From Amycolatopsis thermoflava N1165 (GTDB taxonomy: Bacteria; Actinomycetota; Actinomycetes; Mycobacteriales; Pseudonocardiaceae): DNA of 64,000 bases. Below are positions 33,096 through 42,232 of the stretch, in pieces. The stretch covers positions 795,731 through 859,730 of the forward strand of contig NZ_KI421511.1 of the NCBI RefSeq assembly GCF_000473265.1, given 5' to 3'. The notes under the pieces were generated by a model, which saw only the letters and a program-made list of their open reading frames with translations, searched no databases and was not told the DNA's origin. The position numbers and the translations under genes are program-made. Numbering within the stretch: position 1 is the stretch's first letter; every line of letters starts with the position of its first letter.

Positions 33096-33133
33096 CGCCG
33101 AGGGGATCAGTAGACGCCGAGGGGATCAGTAGA
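33096..33133. repeat. Perfect 19-bp tandem duplication
   Basis: CGCCGAGGGGATCAGTAGA occurs twice in direct succession (33096-33114 and 33115-33133). It lies 62 bp before the oxygenase gene that opens the next operon. It may be a duplicated operator or simple slippage. The surrounding intergenic stretch 32948-33194 holds no other recognised feature. Confidence 0.7.
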
Positions 33134-33194
33134 CCGGCGTCCGCTATCTGAGATCGTCACCCGAGCGCGCGCCGGCGACCTACTCTCGGGCGTC

Positions 33195-34208
33195 ATGACA
33201 CCCCCACTGCCGTTGATCGACATCTCGCGTTTCCGTGACCCCGCAGCCGATCGGGAGGAGTTCCTGGCGCAGCTCCGGCACGCCGCGCACGAGGTGGGTT
33301 TCTTCTACGTCGTCGGGCACGGGGTCCCCGGCGAGCTGAGCGCCGGGATCTTCGACGTGGCGCGGAAGTTCTTCGCACTGCCCGAGCAGCAGCGGCTGGA
33401 GATCGGCAACATCCACTCCCCGCAGTTCCGCGGGTACACCGCCACCGGCCACGAGTACACCGCGGGCGCGCCGGACTGGCGGGAGCAGATCGACATCGGC
33501 CCGGAGCGGGAAGCGCTCGAACTCGCGCCCGGCGACCCGGCCTGGAAGCGGTTGATCGGTCCGAACCTGTGGCCAGCGGCGTTGCCGGAGCTGCGCGAGA
33601 CGACGCTGGCGTGGCAGGCCGAGGCGCTGCGCGTGAGCCGCGAAGTGCTGCGGGCGCTGGCGGCCTCGCTCGGCCAGGACGAGGGCTATTTCGACGAGTG
33701 GTTCGACGCCGAAGCCGCCACCCACGTCAAGATCATCCGCTACCCCGGCCGCGTTCGCGACGACGCCGACCAGGGGGTGGGCGCCCACAAGGACTACGGC
33801 TACCTCGCGCTGTTGCAGCAGGACGAGGTCGGCGGGCTGCAGGTGCAGGCGGCGGACGGCAGCTGGATCGACGCCACCCCGATCCCGGGCAGCTTCGTGT
33901 TCAACATCGGCGAGATGCTGGAGATCGCGACCCAGGGCTACCTGACCGCGACGCGGCACCGCGTGGTCAGCCCGCCCCCGGGCGTGGAACGGTTCTCGGT
34001 GCCGTTCTTCCTCGGGCCACGCCTGGACGCGGTCGTCGAGCCGCTGACCTTGCCCGCCGAGCTGGCCAAGCAGGCCCGCGGCGTCAGCGAGGACGCCGAC
34101 AACCCGCTGCTGGCCGCCTACGGCGAGAACGCGCTCGTGGGCTGGCTGCGGTCGCACCCCGAGGTCGCCCGGCGCTGGTGGTCCGACGTGCTGGCGGAGC
34201 AGGCGTGA
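33195..34208 (+). CDS. Isopenicillin-N-synthase-like Fe(II) oxygenase
   Basis: This 337-residue member of the 2-oxoglutarate/Fe(II) and IPNS superfamily has the N-terminal DIOX domain (LIDISRFRDPAADREEFLAQ, GFFYVVGHGVP). The catalytic barrel has the iron triad His198 and Asp200 in VGAHKDYGYLALLQQ and His255 in TATRHRVVSPPPG, plus Arg266-x-Ser268 for 2-oxoglutarate carboxylate. Such enzymes hydroxylate or cleave C-H and C-S adjacent carbons. It is first in an operon with a MetY-like enzyme and flavin monooxygenases, so oxidative release of sulfur from an organosulfur compound is possible, but unproven. Its stop overlaps the next gene by 4 nt. Confidence 0.88.
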   Translation: MTPPLPLIDISRFRDPAADREEFLAQLRHAAHEVGFFYVVGHGVPGELSAGIFDVARKFFALPEQQRLEIGNIHSPQFRGYTATGHEYTAGAPDWREQIDIGPEREALELAPGDPAWKRLIGPNLWPAALPELRETTLAWQAEALRVSREVLRALAASLGQDEGYFDEWFDAEAATHVKIIRYPGRVRDDADQGVGAHKDYGYLALLQQDEVGGLQVQAADGSWIDATPIPGSFVFNIGEMLEIATQGYLTATRHRVVSPPPGVERFSVPFFLGPRLDAVVEPLTLPAELAKQARGVSEDADNPLLAAYGENALVGWLRSHPEVARRWWSDVLAEQA

Positions 34209-35506
34209 CCGGCTCCTGGTCGTTCGACACCCGGCAGATCCACGCCGGCGCGAACCCGGACCCGGCCACCGGATCCCGCGCCACGCCGATCTACCAGACC
34301 AGCTCCTACGTCTTCGACGGCGCCGACCACGCCGCCCGCGCGTTCGCCCTGCAGGACCTGGAAACCCACGCCTACACGCGCCTGTCGAACCCGACCACCG
34401 CCGTCGCCGAGGCGCGCCTCGCCGACCTCGAATCCGGCGTCGCCGCGGTCGCGGTGGCCAGCGGTCAGGCGGCGGCGTCGCTGGCGCTGCTGAACCTCGC
34501 CCGCGCCGGCGACCACATCGTGTCCGCGGCGAGCCTGTACGGCGGGACCTACAACCTGCTCGCCCACACCTTCGCCGACCTCGGGATCGCTGTCACCTTC
34601 GTCGACGACCCGGACGACCTCGGCCGGTGGCGCGCCGCGGTGCGGCCGGAGACCAAGGCGTTCTTCGCCGAATCGATCGGCAACCCGCGCGGCAACGTGC
34701 TGGACGTCTCGGCCGTGGCCGCCGTCGCGCACGACGCCGGGGTGCCGCTCGTGGTGGACAACACCGTGCCCACCCCGTACCTGGCCCGGCCGCTCGAGCA
34801 CGGCGCCGACATCGTGGTGCACTCGACGACGAAGTTCCTGTCCGGGCACGGCACCGGGATCGGCGGCGTCGTGGTGGACCGCGGCCGGTTCGACTACGCG
34901 GCCGACCCGGAGCGCTGGCCGCAGTTCACCCGGCCCGACCCGAGCTACCACGGCCTCGTGTTCGCCGACGAGTTCGGCGAGCTCGGCTACACCCTGCGGC
35001 TGCGCACCAAACTGGTGCGGGATCTCGGCCCCGCCGTGGCGCCGTTCACCAGTTTCCTGCTGCTGCAGGGGATCGAGACGCTGTCGCTGCGGATGTCCCG
35101 GCACAGCCGCAACGCCAAGGCAGTCGCGGAATGGCTGGCGGCGCAACCCGAGGTGGCCGAGGTGCACTACGCCGGACTGCCGACCAGCCCGTGGTTCGAT
35201 GTGGGAAAGCGCTATCTCGGCGGCGGCGCGGGCGGGGTCCTCGCGTTCGACCTGGCCGGCGGGCTGCCCGCGGGCCGCCGGTTCGTCGACGGCCTGACCC
35301 TGTTCAGCCACCTGGCCAATATCGGCGACGTGCGGAGCCTGGTCATCCACCCGGCCTCGACCACGCACGCGCAACTGGACCCGGACCAGCAGCTCGCCAG
35401 CGGCGTGACGCCAGGGCAGGTGCGGCTGTCGGTCGGCCTGGAGGGCCTCGACGACCTGCTCGCCGACCTCCGGCGCGGGCTCGACGCGACCCACGGGAGG
35501 CACTGA
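34205..35506 (+). CDS. O-acetylhomoserine sulfhydrylase-like PLP enzyme (MetY type)
   Basis: This 433-residue Cys/Met-metabolism PLP enzyme starts with GTG overlapping the previous stop. The PLP lysine is Lys210 in [16 protein letters not shown]. Other family blocks are [34 protein letters not shown] and [20 protein letters not shown]. MetY enzymes join sulfide or methanethiol to O-acetylhomoserine, making homocysteine or methionine. In this operon it could capture sulfide or thiol released by the monooxygenases. Specificity (acetyl versus succinyl ester, sulfide versus thiol) cannot be decided by eye. Confidence 0.9.
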   Translation: MTGSWSFDTRQIHAGANPDPATGSRATPIYQTSSYVFDGADHAARAFALQDLETHAYTRLSNPTTAVAEARLADLESGVAAVAVASGQAAASLALLNLARAGDHIVSAASLYGGTYNLLAHTFADLGIAVTFVDDPDDLGRWRAAVRPETKAFFAESIGNPRGNVLDVSAVAAVAHDAGVPLVVDNTVPTPYLARPLEHGADIVVHSTTKFLSGHGTGIGGVVVDRGRFDYAADPERWPQFTRPDPSYHGLVFADEFGELGYTLRLRTKLVRDLGPAVAPFTSFLLLQGIETLSLRMSRHSRNAKAVAEWLAAQPEVAEVHYAGLPTSPWFDVGKRYLGGGAGGVLAFDLAGGLPAGRRFVDGLTLFSHLANIGDVRSLVIHPASTTHAQLDPDQQLASGVTPGQVRLSVGLEGLDDLLADLRRGLDATHGRH

Positions 35507-36327
35507 TGGCCGAGTTCGCCGGCGTCCGCGGCACCATCCACCACCGGCACTGGACCCCGGAGCACCCGCGGGCGCTGGTGGTGTTCTTCCACGGCCTCGG
35601 TGAGCACACCGGCAGCTACGAGCCGCTCGCGGCGGCACTGACCGGCGCCGGGTTCGCGCTGTGGGCGCACGACCACGCCGGTCACGGCCGCAGCGACGGC
35701 GAACGCGTGCTGATCACCGTGATCGACGACCTGCTCGACGACGCCGCGACTCTCCTCGGGCTCGCCCGCGCGGCCCACCCGGACCTCCCGCTGGTCGTAG
35801 CCGGGCACTCGCTCGGCGCCACCGTCGCCACGTTGCTCACCGCGGAACGGCTGCTGCCGTCGGGCACCCGCCCGGCCGCCGTCGTGCTGGCCGGCTCCTC
35901 GATCGTCCCGGCGCCCGATGCGGGTGGCGGGCTGGCCGAACTCCTGGCCAGCGGCATCGACCCGCTTGACCTGCGCAAGGACCCGGGCGAGCTCACCCGC
36001 CACCCCGGGTACGCCCAGCAGATCCGCGAAGATCCGCTGACCTGGCAGGGCGGCATCCGCGTCGAGACCCTGGCCGCCCTCGCCGCCGCGGCTGAGCGCC
36101 TGCCGGCGGCGGTGTCCGCACTGGACGTCCCGGTGCTGCTGCTGCACGGCGAGAAGGACGACCTCGCCCCGGCCGAAGGTGCGCGGCGGGCGGCGGAACT
36201 GCTGCCCGACGCCGAAGCGGTGATCTTCCCCGACGACCTCCACAACATCCTCAACGAACTCGACCGCGACGAAGTCCACGCCACCTTCGTGGACTTCGTG
36301 CGGCGCCACCTCCAGGGAGAACGATGA
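35506..36327 (+). CDS. Alpha/beta hydrolase (monoacylglycerol-lipase-like)
   Basis: This 273-residue hydrolase has the oxyanion block VVFFHGLGEHTGSY, the nucleophile elbow VVAGHSLGATVA with Ser102, an acid in LLLHGEKDDLAP and a C-terminal histidine in DDLHNILNEL. It belongs to the serine hydrolases of the lysophospholipase/monoglyceride lipase type. There is no signal peptide. It starts within the MetY stop (TGATG) and ends within the transporter lipoprotein start (ATGA). It may de-esterify the imported compound before or after oxidation. Confidence 0.85.
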   Translation: MAEFAGVRGTIHHRHWTPEHPRALVVFFHGLGEHTGSYEPLAAALTGAGFALWAHDHAGHGRSDGERVLITVIDDLLDDAATLLGLARAAHPDLPLVVAGHSLGATVATLLTAERLLPSGTRPAAVVLAGSSIVPAPDAGGGLAELLASGIDPLDLRKDPGELTRHPGYAQQIREDPLTWQGGIRVETLAALAAAAERLPAAVSALDVPVLLLHGEKDDLAPAEGARRAAELLPDAEAVIFPDDLHNILNELDRDEVHATFVDFVRRHLQGER

Positions 36328-37859
36328 GACGCCTCCTGCCTGCCGCGCTGACCGCGGTGGCCCTGCTCCTCACCGCGTGCGGCACCGGCGGCACACCCCA
36401 GGCCGGGACCGCCGTCCAGGCCGCCACACCGCCCGACGACCAGTTGGACACCGCCGCCACCGTCGACGTCCGGCTGGTGCTGGAACCCACCAGCCTCAAC
36501 ATCTTCGGCACCTCGGGCGCCGCGCTCGACCAGATCCTCCTCGACAACGTCTACCAGGGCCTGGTCACCATCGACACGAACGCCAACGACAAGATCGTGC
36601 CCGCGCTCGCCACTTCCTGGGAGACCTCGCCCGACGGCCTCACCTACACCTTCCACCTGGTGCGGGGCGCGAAATTCCACGACGGCTCGCCGCTGACCTC
36701 CGCCGACGTCGTGTGGTCGCTGCAGCAGCAGATCGCGCCGGACTCGAAGGCCGTCTACAGCGCCAACTTCGCCACCATCGACACCGTGACCGCGCCGGAC
36801 CCGGCCACCGTGCAGGTCAGGCTCAAGCAGCGGGACAGCTTCCTGCTGTGGAACCTGACCCAGCGCGGCGGCATCGTCTACAAGCAGGGCACCGACTTCG
36901 CCACGCTCGACGGCGCCGAGAACGGCAGCGGCCCGTTCACCGTCGCGCAGTGGAACCGCGGATCGAGCATCACCCTGGCCCGCGACGAGAACTACTGGGG
37001 CGCCAAGCCCAAGGTCGCCAAGGTGGTGTTCCACTACATCACCGAGCAGAACGCCGCCAACAACGCACAGCTGACCGGGCAGACCGACATCCAGACCGCG
37101 GTCGACCCGACGCTGCTGTCCGCGTTCGCAGGCAACAGCGGGTTCGCCGTCCTCAAGGGCACCACGACCGACAAGTTCACGCTCGCCTTCAACGGCACCC
37201 AGGCGCCGTTCACCGACCCCGCCGTGCGGCACGCGATCCGGCAGGCCATCAACAAGCAGGACGTCATCCGCGCCTACGGCGCCGGCCTGGCCATCGGCAG
37301 CGCGGTTCCGCCACAGGACCCGTGGTACGAGGACCTCACCGGGATCGACGCCTACAACCCGGACAACGCGCGGAAGCTGCTCGCCGACGCCGGGTTCCCG
37401 AACGGACTGTCCCTGACGCTGACCGTCCCGAGCATCTACCCGGCCGCGATCAGCGACGTGCTGGTGTCCAACCTCAAGCAGGCCGGCATCACCCTCACCG
37501 TGCAGCCGGTGGAGTTCCAGACCTGGCTGACCAAGGTGTTCCAGCAGCACGACTTCCAGCTCAGCCTCGTCGACCACGCCGAGCCGCGCGACCTGGCCAA
37601 CTACACCAAGCCGGGCTACTACTTCGGCTACGACGACAAGCAGGTGCAGGACTGGTACGCCCAGGCGCGGCTGGCGGCCACCGACGCCGAGCGGGACGCG
37701 CTGCTCAAGCGGGTCGGCAGGCAGATCTCCGAGGACGCGGCGACCGACTGGCTGCTGCTCGGCCAGGCCAGCACCGTGGTGCGCACCGGTGTGTACGGCG
37801 TGCCGCAGAACGAAACCAGCAACCGCTTCAACCTGAGCACGGTCGCGGTCGCCAAGTGA
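36324..37859 (+). CDS. Oligopeptide-type ABC substrate-binding lipoprotein
   Basis: This 511-residue SBP_bac_5 protein has a lipoprotein signal, LTAVALLLTAC, with Cys19. Family blocks are ALATSWETSPDGLTYTFHLV, GAKFHDGSPLTSADVVWSLQ and AVRHAIRQAINKQDVIRAYG. This cluster C type binds peptides, nickel, opines, glutathione or other organic solutes. With the permeases and ATPases that follow it forms a complete importer, all coupled by 4-nt overlaps. The ligand is probably the organosulfur or ester compound that the operon degrades; this is inferred. Confidence 0.9.
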   Translation: MRRLLPAALTAVALLLTACGTGGTPQAGTAVQAATPPDDQLDTAATVDVRLVLEPTSLNIFGTSGAALDQILLDNVYQGLVTIDTNANDKIVPALATSWETSPDGLTYTFHLVRGAKFHDGSPLTSADVVWSLQQQIAPDSKAVYSANFATIDTVTAPDPATVQVRLKQRDSFLLWNLTQRGGIVYKQGTDFATLDGAENGSGPFTVAQWNRGSSITLARDENYWGAKPKVAKVVFHYITEQNAANNAQLTGQTDIQTAVDPTLLSAFAGNSGFAVLKGTTTDKFTLAFNGTQAPFTDPAVRHAIRQAINKQDVIRAYGAGLAIGSAVPPQDPWYEDLTGIDAYNPDNARKLLADAGFPNGLSLTLTVPSIYPAAISDVLVSNLKQAGITLTVQPVEFQTWLTKVFQQHDFQLSLVDHAEPRDLANYTKPGYYFGYDDKQVQDWYAQARLAATDAERDALLKRVGRQISEDAATDWLLLGQASTVVRTGVYGVPQNETSNRFNLSTVAVAK

Positions 37860-38806
37860 CGCTGTTCGTGCTGCGCCGCGCCGGGCTGCTGGTGGTGTCG
37901 CTGCTCGTCGCCAGCCTGCTCGTGTTCGTGTTGTTGCGGCTGCTCCCTGGCGACGTCGCCGCCACCATCGGCGGTATCCAGGCGAGCCCGGAGCAGCTGG
38001 CCGCGATCCGCGCCGGTCTCGGCCTGGACCGCTCGCTCGCCGTCCAGTACGGCGACTGGCTGACCGGGGTGCTGCGCGGCGACTTCGGCCGCTCGCAGCT
38101 CAACGGCACCTCGGTCAGCGCCGAACTCGCCGCCAAGCTGGAGGTGACCGCGCCGCTGATCGCCGGGGCGATCGCCGTCGCCGTCGCGGTCGCGGTGCCG
38201 CTGGGCACCTGGGCGGCGGTGCGGCACCGCGGCTGGGCCGGCGGCGGCATCAGCGCGCTGGCCCAGATCGGCATCGCGGTGCCGGCGCTGTGGCTCGCGC
38301 TGGTGCTCGTGCTGGTGTTCTCGGTGACCCTGGGCTGGCTGCCGGCTCAGGGCTTCCCCGTCGACGGGTGGGCCGAACCCGGAGCGGCACTGGAAAGCCT
38401 GGTGCTGCCGTGGATCGCGCTCGGCCTCACCGAAGGCGCCGTGCTGCTGCGGTTCGTGCGGTCCGCCGTGCTGGGTGTGCTGCACTCGGACTACCTGCGC
38501 ACCGCGCGCGCCAAGGGCCTGACCCGCACCCGGGCGCTGCTGCGGCACGGGTTCCGCAACGCCGCCGTGCCGGTGGTGTCGGTGCTCGGGTTGCAGCTGG
38601 CCACCCTGGTCGTCGGCACGATCGTGATCGAGCGGGTGTTCACGCTGCCCGGCGTGGGCAGCATGCTCGTCACCGACGTCGGCAACCGCGACCTGGTCAA
38701 GGTGCAGGGCGAGGTGTTCGCCGTCGTCGCCGCGGTGATGCTGATCGGCTTCGCCGTCGACCTCGTGCACCGGATCGTCGACCCGCGGCTGCAGGAGGCG
38801 CGATGA
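37856..38806 (+). CDS. DppB-type ABC permease
   Basis: This 316-residue permease starts with GTG in the previous stop. It has six membrane helices, the N-terminal LFVLRRAGLLVVSLLVASLL then LLPGD, and the cytoplasmic EAA-like loop YLRTARAKGLTRTRALLRHG. The C-terminal VGTIVIERVFTLPGVGSMLV is typical of DppB. It pairs with the DppC protein at 38803 to form the membrane channel. Confidence 0.92.
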   Translation: MTLFVLRRAGLLVVSLLVASLLVFVLLRLLPGDVAATIGGIQASPEQLAAIRAGLGLDRSLAVQYGDWLTGVLRGDFGRSQLNGTSVSAELAAKLEVTAPLIAGAIAVAVAVAVPLGTWAAVRHRGWAGGGISALAQIGIAVPALWLALVLVLVFSVTLGWLPAQGFPVDGWAEPGAALESLVLPWIALGLTEGAVLLRFVRSAVLGVLHSDYLRTARAKGLTRTRALLRHGFRNAAVPVVSVLGLQLATLVVGTIVIERVFTLPGVGSMLVTDVGNRDLVKVQGEVFAVVAAVMLIGFAVDLVHRIVDPRLQEAR

Positions 38807-39678
38807 GCCGCGCCGCCGCGACGCGCCGCCGCCGCGCGCTGCGCACCGTGCTGACGGCGCTCGTCCGCCGCCCGGCCGGCGTGTTCGGGCTGGCCGTGTT
38901 CGCCCTGCTCGTGCTGGGTGCCGTGGTGTCGCTGTTCTGGACCCCGTTCGACCCACAGGCCACCGATCCCGGCCGGGCGTGGCTGCTGCCGTTGCAGGAC
39001 GGGCACCTGCTGGGCACCGACCGGATCGGGCACGACCAGTTCAGCCAGCTGCTCGCGGGCAGCCGCGAAACGCTGGTCGCCGCGGTGGCGTCGGCCGCGC
39101 TGGCGACCGTGCTCGGGCTCGCGCTCGCCCTGCCCGCGGCGCTCGCGCCGCGCTGGATCAGCGCGCCGGTGATCCAGTTGATCGACATCCTCGTCGCGTT
39201 CCCCGTGCTGCTGCTGGCGATGGTGCTCGCCGCGGTGTACGGCAGCTCGCTGGCCACCGTCGTCGCGGCGATCGGCATCGGGTTCGGCGTCGCGGTCGCC
39301 CGCGTCGCGCGGGCCGAGCTGGCCGCGGCGCGCGGCAGCGACTACGTGCTCGCCGCCCGCGCCGCCGGCGCCCGCACCGGGCGGATCATCCGCAAGCACC
39401 TGCTGCCCGCGCTCGCCCCGACGCTCATCGTGCAGCTGTCACTGGTGATGGCGCTGGCCGTGCTCGCCGAGGCGGCGCTGACCTACCTGGGCTACGGCAG
39501 CTCACCGTCCACCCCGTCCTGGGGCGGCATGCTGCACGAGCAGCAGGCCTACATCAGCGCCCGTCCGTTGCTGGTGATCTGGCCGGGACTGGCGGTGGCG
39601 CTGACCGTGCTGGGGTTCAACCTGCTCGGCGACGCGCTGCGCGACGCGACCGACCCACGCCTGCGGAGCAGCCGATGA
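38803..39678 (+). CDS. DppC-type ABC permease
   Basis: This 291-residue permease has an N-terminal cytoplasmic arginine-rich segment, one helix, then LLGTDRIGHDQFSQLLAGSR, the usual DppC sequence before the core. The EAA loop reads YVLAARAAGARTGRIIRKHL and the end WPGLAVALTVLGFNLLGDAL. It is coupled by 4 nt to both neighbours. It forms the second half of the translocation pore. Confidence 0.92.
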   Translation: MSRAAATRRRRALRTVLTALVRRPAGVFGLAVFALLVLGAVVSLFWTPFDPQATDPGRAWLLPLQDGHLLGTDRIGHDQFSQLLAGSRETLVAAVASAALATVLGLALALPAALAPRWISAPVIQLIDILVAFPVLLLAMVLAAVYGSSLATVVAAIGIGFGVAVARVARAELAAARGSDYVLAARAAGARTGRIIRKHLLPALAPTLIVQLSLVMALAVLAEAALTYLGYGSSPSTPSWGGMLHEQQAYISARPLLVIWPGLAVALTVLGFNLLGDALRDATDPRLRSSR

Positions 39679-40460
39679 CCTTGCTGGAAGTGTCCGGATT
39701 GACCGTCCACATCGGAGGGAAACGCGTGCTGGACGGGGTCGGCCTGTCACTGGCGGCGGGGGACAGCCTCGGGCTCATCGGGGAGTCCGGCTCGGGCAAG
39801 TCGCTGACCGCCCTGGCGGTGCTCGGCCTGCTGCCCGAGGATGCCCGCGTCGAGGGCAGCGTGCGGCTCGACGGCGCCGAGCTGGTCGGGCTCGGCGACC
39901 GCGCGTTGTCGCGCATCCGCGGCGAACGGGTCGCGATGGTGTTCCAGGAACCGCTGACCGCGCTCAACCCGCTGATGCGGGTGGGCAAGCAGATCGCCGA
40001 ACCGCTGCGCCTGCACCGCGGCCTGTCGCGGCGGCAGGCCCGTGCGGAGGCGGTGCGGCTGGCGGCCGAGGTGGGACTGCCCGATCCCGAGCACGCCGTG
40101 CGGGCGTTCCCGCACCAGCTCTCCGGCGGGCAGCGGCAACGCGTCGGTATCGCGATGGCGTTGGCTTGCCGCCCTGCGCTACTGATCGCCGACGAGCCGA
40201 CCACCGCGCTGGACGTGACCGTACAGGCGGAGATCCTGCGGCTGATCCGCGGGCTCGCCGAGGAGCAGGGCAGCGCGCTGCTGTTCATCACCCACGACCT
40301 GGCCGTGCTGGCCCAGGTGGCGCGGCGGGTCCTGGTCCTCGGCGGCGGGCGGGTGCTGGAGGAGGGCTCGCTGCGGGAGATCCTGCACGCGCCCGCACAC
40401 CCCTACACCCGCACTCTCCTGGACGTGGCGCGGGCGGAGTCGGTGGAGGTGACGCGGTGA
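39675..40460 (+). CDS. DppD-type ABC ATPase
   Basis: This 261-residue ATPase has Walker A GESGSGKS, signature LSGGQRQRVGIAMALACRPA, Walker B LLIADEPTTALDVT and switch His in FITHDLAVL. The C-terminal HAPAHPYTRTLLD is the oligopeptide-transporter motif that precedes a possible iron-sulfur or regulatory tail, which is short here. It energises uptake with the DppF-type partner that follows. Confidence 0.92.
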   Translation: MTLLEVSGLTVHIGGKRVLDGVGLSLAAGDSLGLIGESGSGKSLTALAVLGLLPEDARVEGSVRLDGAELVGLGDRALSRIRGERVAMVFQEPLTALNPLMRVGKQIAEPLRLHRGLSRRQARAEAVRLAAEVGLPDPEHAVRAFPHQLSGGQRQRVGIAMALACRPALLIADEPTTALDVTVQAEILRLIRGLAEEQGSALLFITHDLAVLAQVARRVLVLGGGRVLEEGSLREILHAPAHPYTRTLLDVARAESVEVTR

Positions 40461-41242
40461 CGGTCCTGCTGTCGGCCGAGGGGCTGCACCGGTCCTTCCG
40501 CCTGCCCCGGCGCTCGCTGTTCGGCCCACGCGGCGAGCGGCACGCCGTGCGCGACGTGTCCCTGTCCGTCGAAGCCGGGCGGCACCTGGGCATCGTCGGT
40601 GAGTCCGGGGCAGGCAAGTCCACCCTGCTGCGGCTGCTGCTCGCGCTCGACCGGCCCGACTCGGGCGCCGTCCACTACCGCGGCCGCCCCGTCGAGGGCG
40701 GGCGGCTGACCTGGTTCCGGGAAGCCGTGCAGGTCGTGCTGCAGGACCCGATGAGCTCGCTGGACCCGCGCAGCGTCGTCCGCGACATCGTCGCCGAACC
40801 GCTGGAGTGCCTGCGGGTGCCCGGCGACCACGACGAGCGCGTGGCCGAGGTGCTCACCGATGTCGGCCTGGAACCGGACGCCGCCTGGCGCTACCCGCAC
40901 GAGTTCTCCGGCGGACAGCGCCAGCGGATCGCGATCGCCCGCGCGCTCGCGCCCCGTCCCGAGGTGCTCGTCGGCGACGAACCGTTCTCCGCGCTGGACG
41001 CGTCCGTGCGTGCCCAGGTCATCGCGCTGGTCCGCGACCTCGCCACCCGGTTCGGGCTCACCCTCGTGCTGGTCTCGCACGACCTCGGGGTCGTGCGGCA
41101 GCTGTGCGACGAGGTGATCGTCCTGCGGGACGGCGCGGTCGCCGAGCGTGGCGACACCGCCGACGTCCTGCAGGCGCCCCGCCATCCCTACACCCGGGCC
41201 CTGCTGGCCGCGGTCCCGCGGCTGCCCGAGGAGGTGCCATGA
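40457..41242 (+). CDS. DppF-type ABC ATPase
   Basis: This 261-residue second ATPase starts with GTG. Walker A is GESGAGKST, the signature FSGGQRQRIAIARALAPRPE, Walker B VLVGDEPFSALDAS and the switch VSHDLGVV. It ends with APRHPYTRALLAAVPRLPEE. It forms a heterodimer with the DppD-type protein. The 4-nt overlap with the next gene ties the transporter to the first luciferase-like monooxygenase. Confidence 0.92.
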   Translation: MTVLLSAEGLHRSFRLPRRSLFGPRGERHAVRDVSLSVEAGRHLGIVGESGAGKSTLLRLLLALDRPDSGAVHYRGRPVEGGRLTWFREAVQVVLQDPMSSLDPRSVVRDIVAEPLECLRVPGDHDERVAEVLTDVGLEPDAAWRYPHEFSGGQRQRIAIARALAPRPEVLVGDEPFSALDASVRAQVIALVRDLATRFGLTLVLVSHDLGVVRQLCDEVIVLRDGAVAERGDTADVLQAPRHPYTRALLAAVPRLPEEVP

Positions 41243-42232
41243 CCGCGTTCAAGCTCGGTTTCCTCACCCACGTCCACGGTCCGGGCAAGGACCGCGCGAC
41301 CGTGCTGCGGGATCTGCTGGAGGTGTTCACGGCCGCCGAGGAGCTCGGGTTCGACCGGGGGGTGGGTGGCCCAGCACGACGTCCGCGGCGACTACGGGCG
41401 TCTGCCCTCACCGCTGGTGTTCTTCGGCGCCGTGGCGGCGCGCACGTCCCGCCTGCGGCTGGGCACCGCTGTCACGGTGCTGCCGCTGGAGGACCCGGTA
41501 CGCCTGGCCGAGGATGCCGCCGTGCTCGACGCGCTCTCCGGCGGCAGGCTGGAGCTCGGCCTCGGCACCGGAGGCGCGAACCAGGAAGCCTTCGCTGTGT
41601 TCGGGCACGATGCCGCGCGGCGCCGCGAGCTGTTCGACGACCGGCTCGCCACCTTGCGCCCGGCGCTGCGCGGCGACCTGCTGCCGGGCGGGTCGCACGT
41701 GCTGCAGCCGCCGGCTCCAGGGCTCGCCGGCAGGCTGTGGCAGTCCACTTCGGACACCGGTCGGGCCGCCGCGATCGGCCGCGCCGGTGACGGGCTGCTG
41801 CTGGGCACCGCGGTGCACGACCCGCGCACCGTGCAACGCCCGCTCGCCGAGGCCTACCGGACGGCCGCGGTGAACCCGCGGTACGCCATCGTGCACGCCG
41901 TCTTCCCCGCCAAGGACCGGCAGACCGCCCGCGACGACCTCGCCCCGGCCCTGGACGTCCACCGCGCGAACTTCGCCGAGCTGGCCGGGCTGTCGGCCGA
42001 GGAGCACCTGGCGCGGATCAACGTCCACCACGGCGCGACGGAGGAGGTCGTGGACAGCCTGCGCGCCGACCCGGCCCTGCTCGGCTACCTCGGTCCGGAC
42101 AGCTGGTTCCTGCCGGTCGTCCAGCACGAGGTGTCCCAGGTGGACGCCGACATCGAACGGTTGCGGATCATCGCCACCGAGATCGCGCCGGCCCTGGGGT
42201 GGCAGCCGTGCGCCCTGCGCTGGGGTTCCTGA
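41239..42232 (+). pseudogene. Luciferase-like FMN monooxygenase 1, frameshifted
   Basis: The gene begins MTAFKLGFLTHVHGPGKDRA and reads correctly to FDRG. At 41357-41362 a run of six G shifts the frame. With five G the sequence would continue as WVAQHDVRGDYGRLPSPLVF, which is what the second frame shows up to the stop at 42232. The intact product would be about 330 residues of the LLM class, near the KPN_01858-type FMN monooxygenases. This is either a true inactivating insertion or a homopolymer sequencing error; the downstream frame shows no other decay. It is coupled upstream by a 4-nt overlap. Confidence 0.82.
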
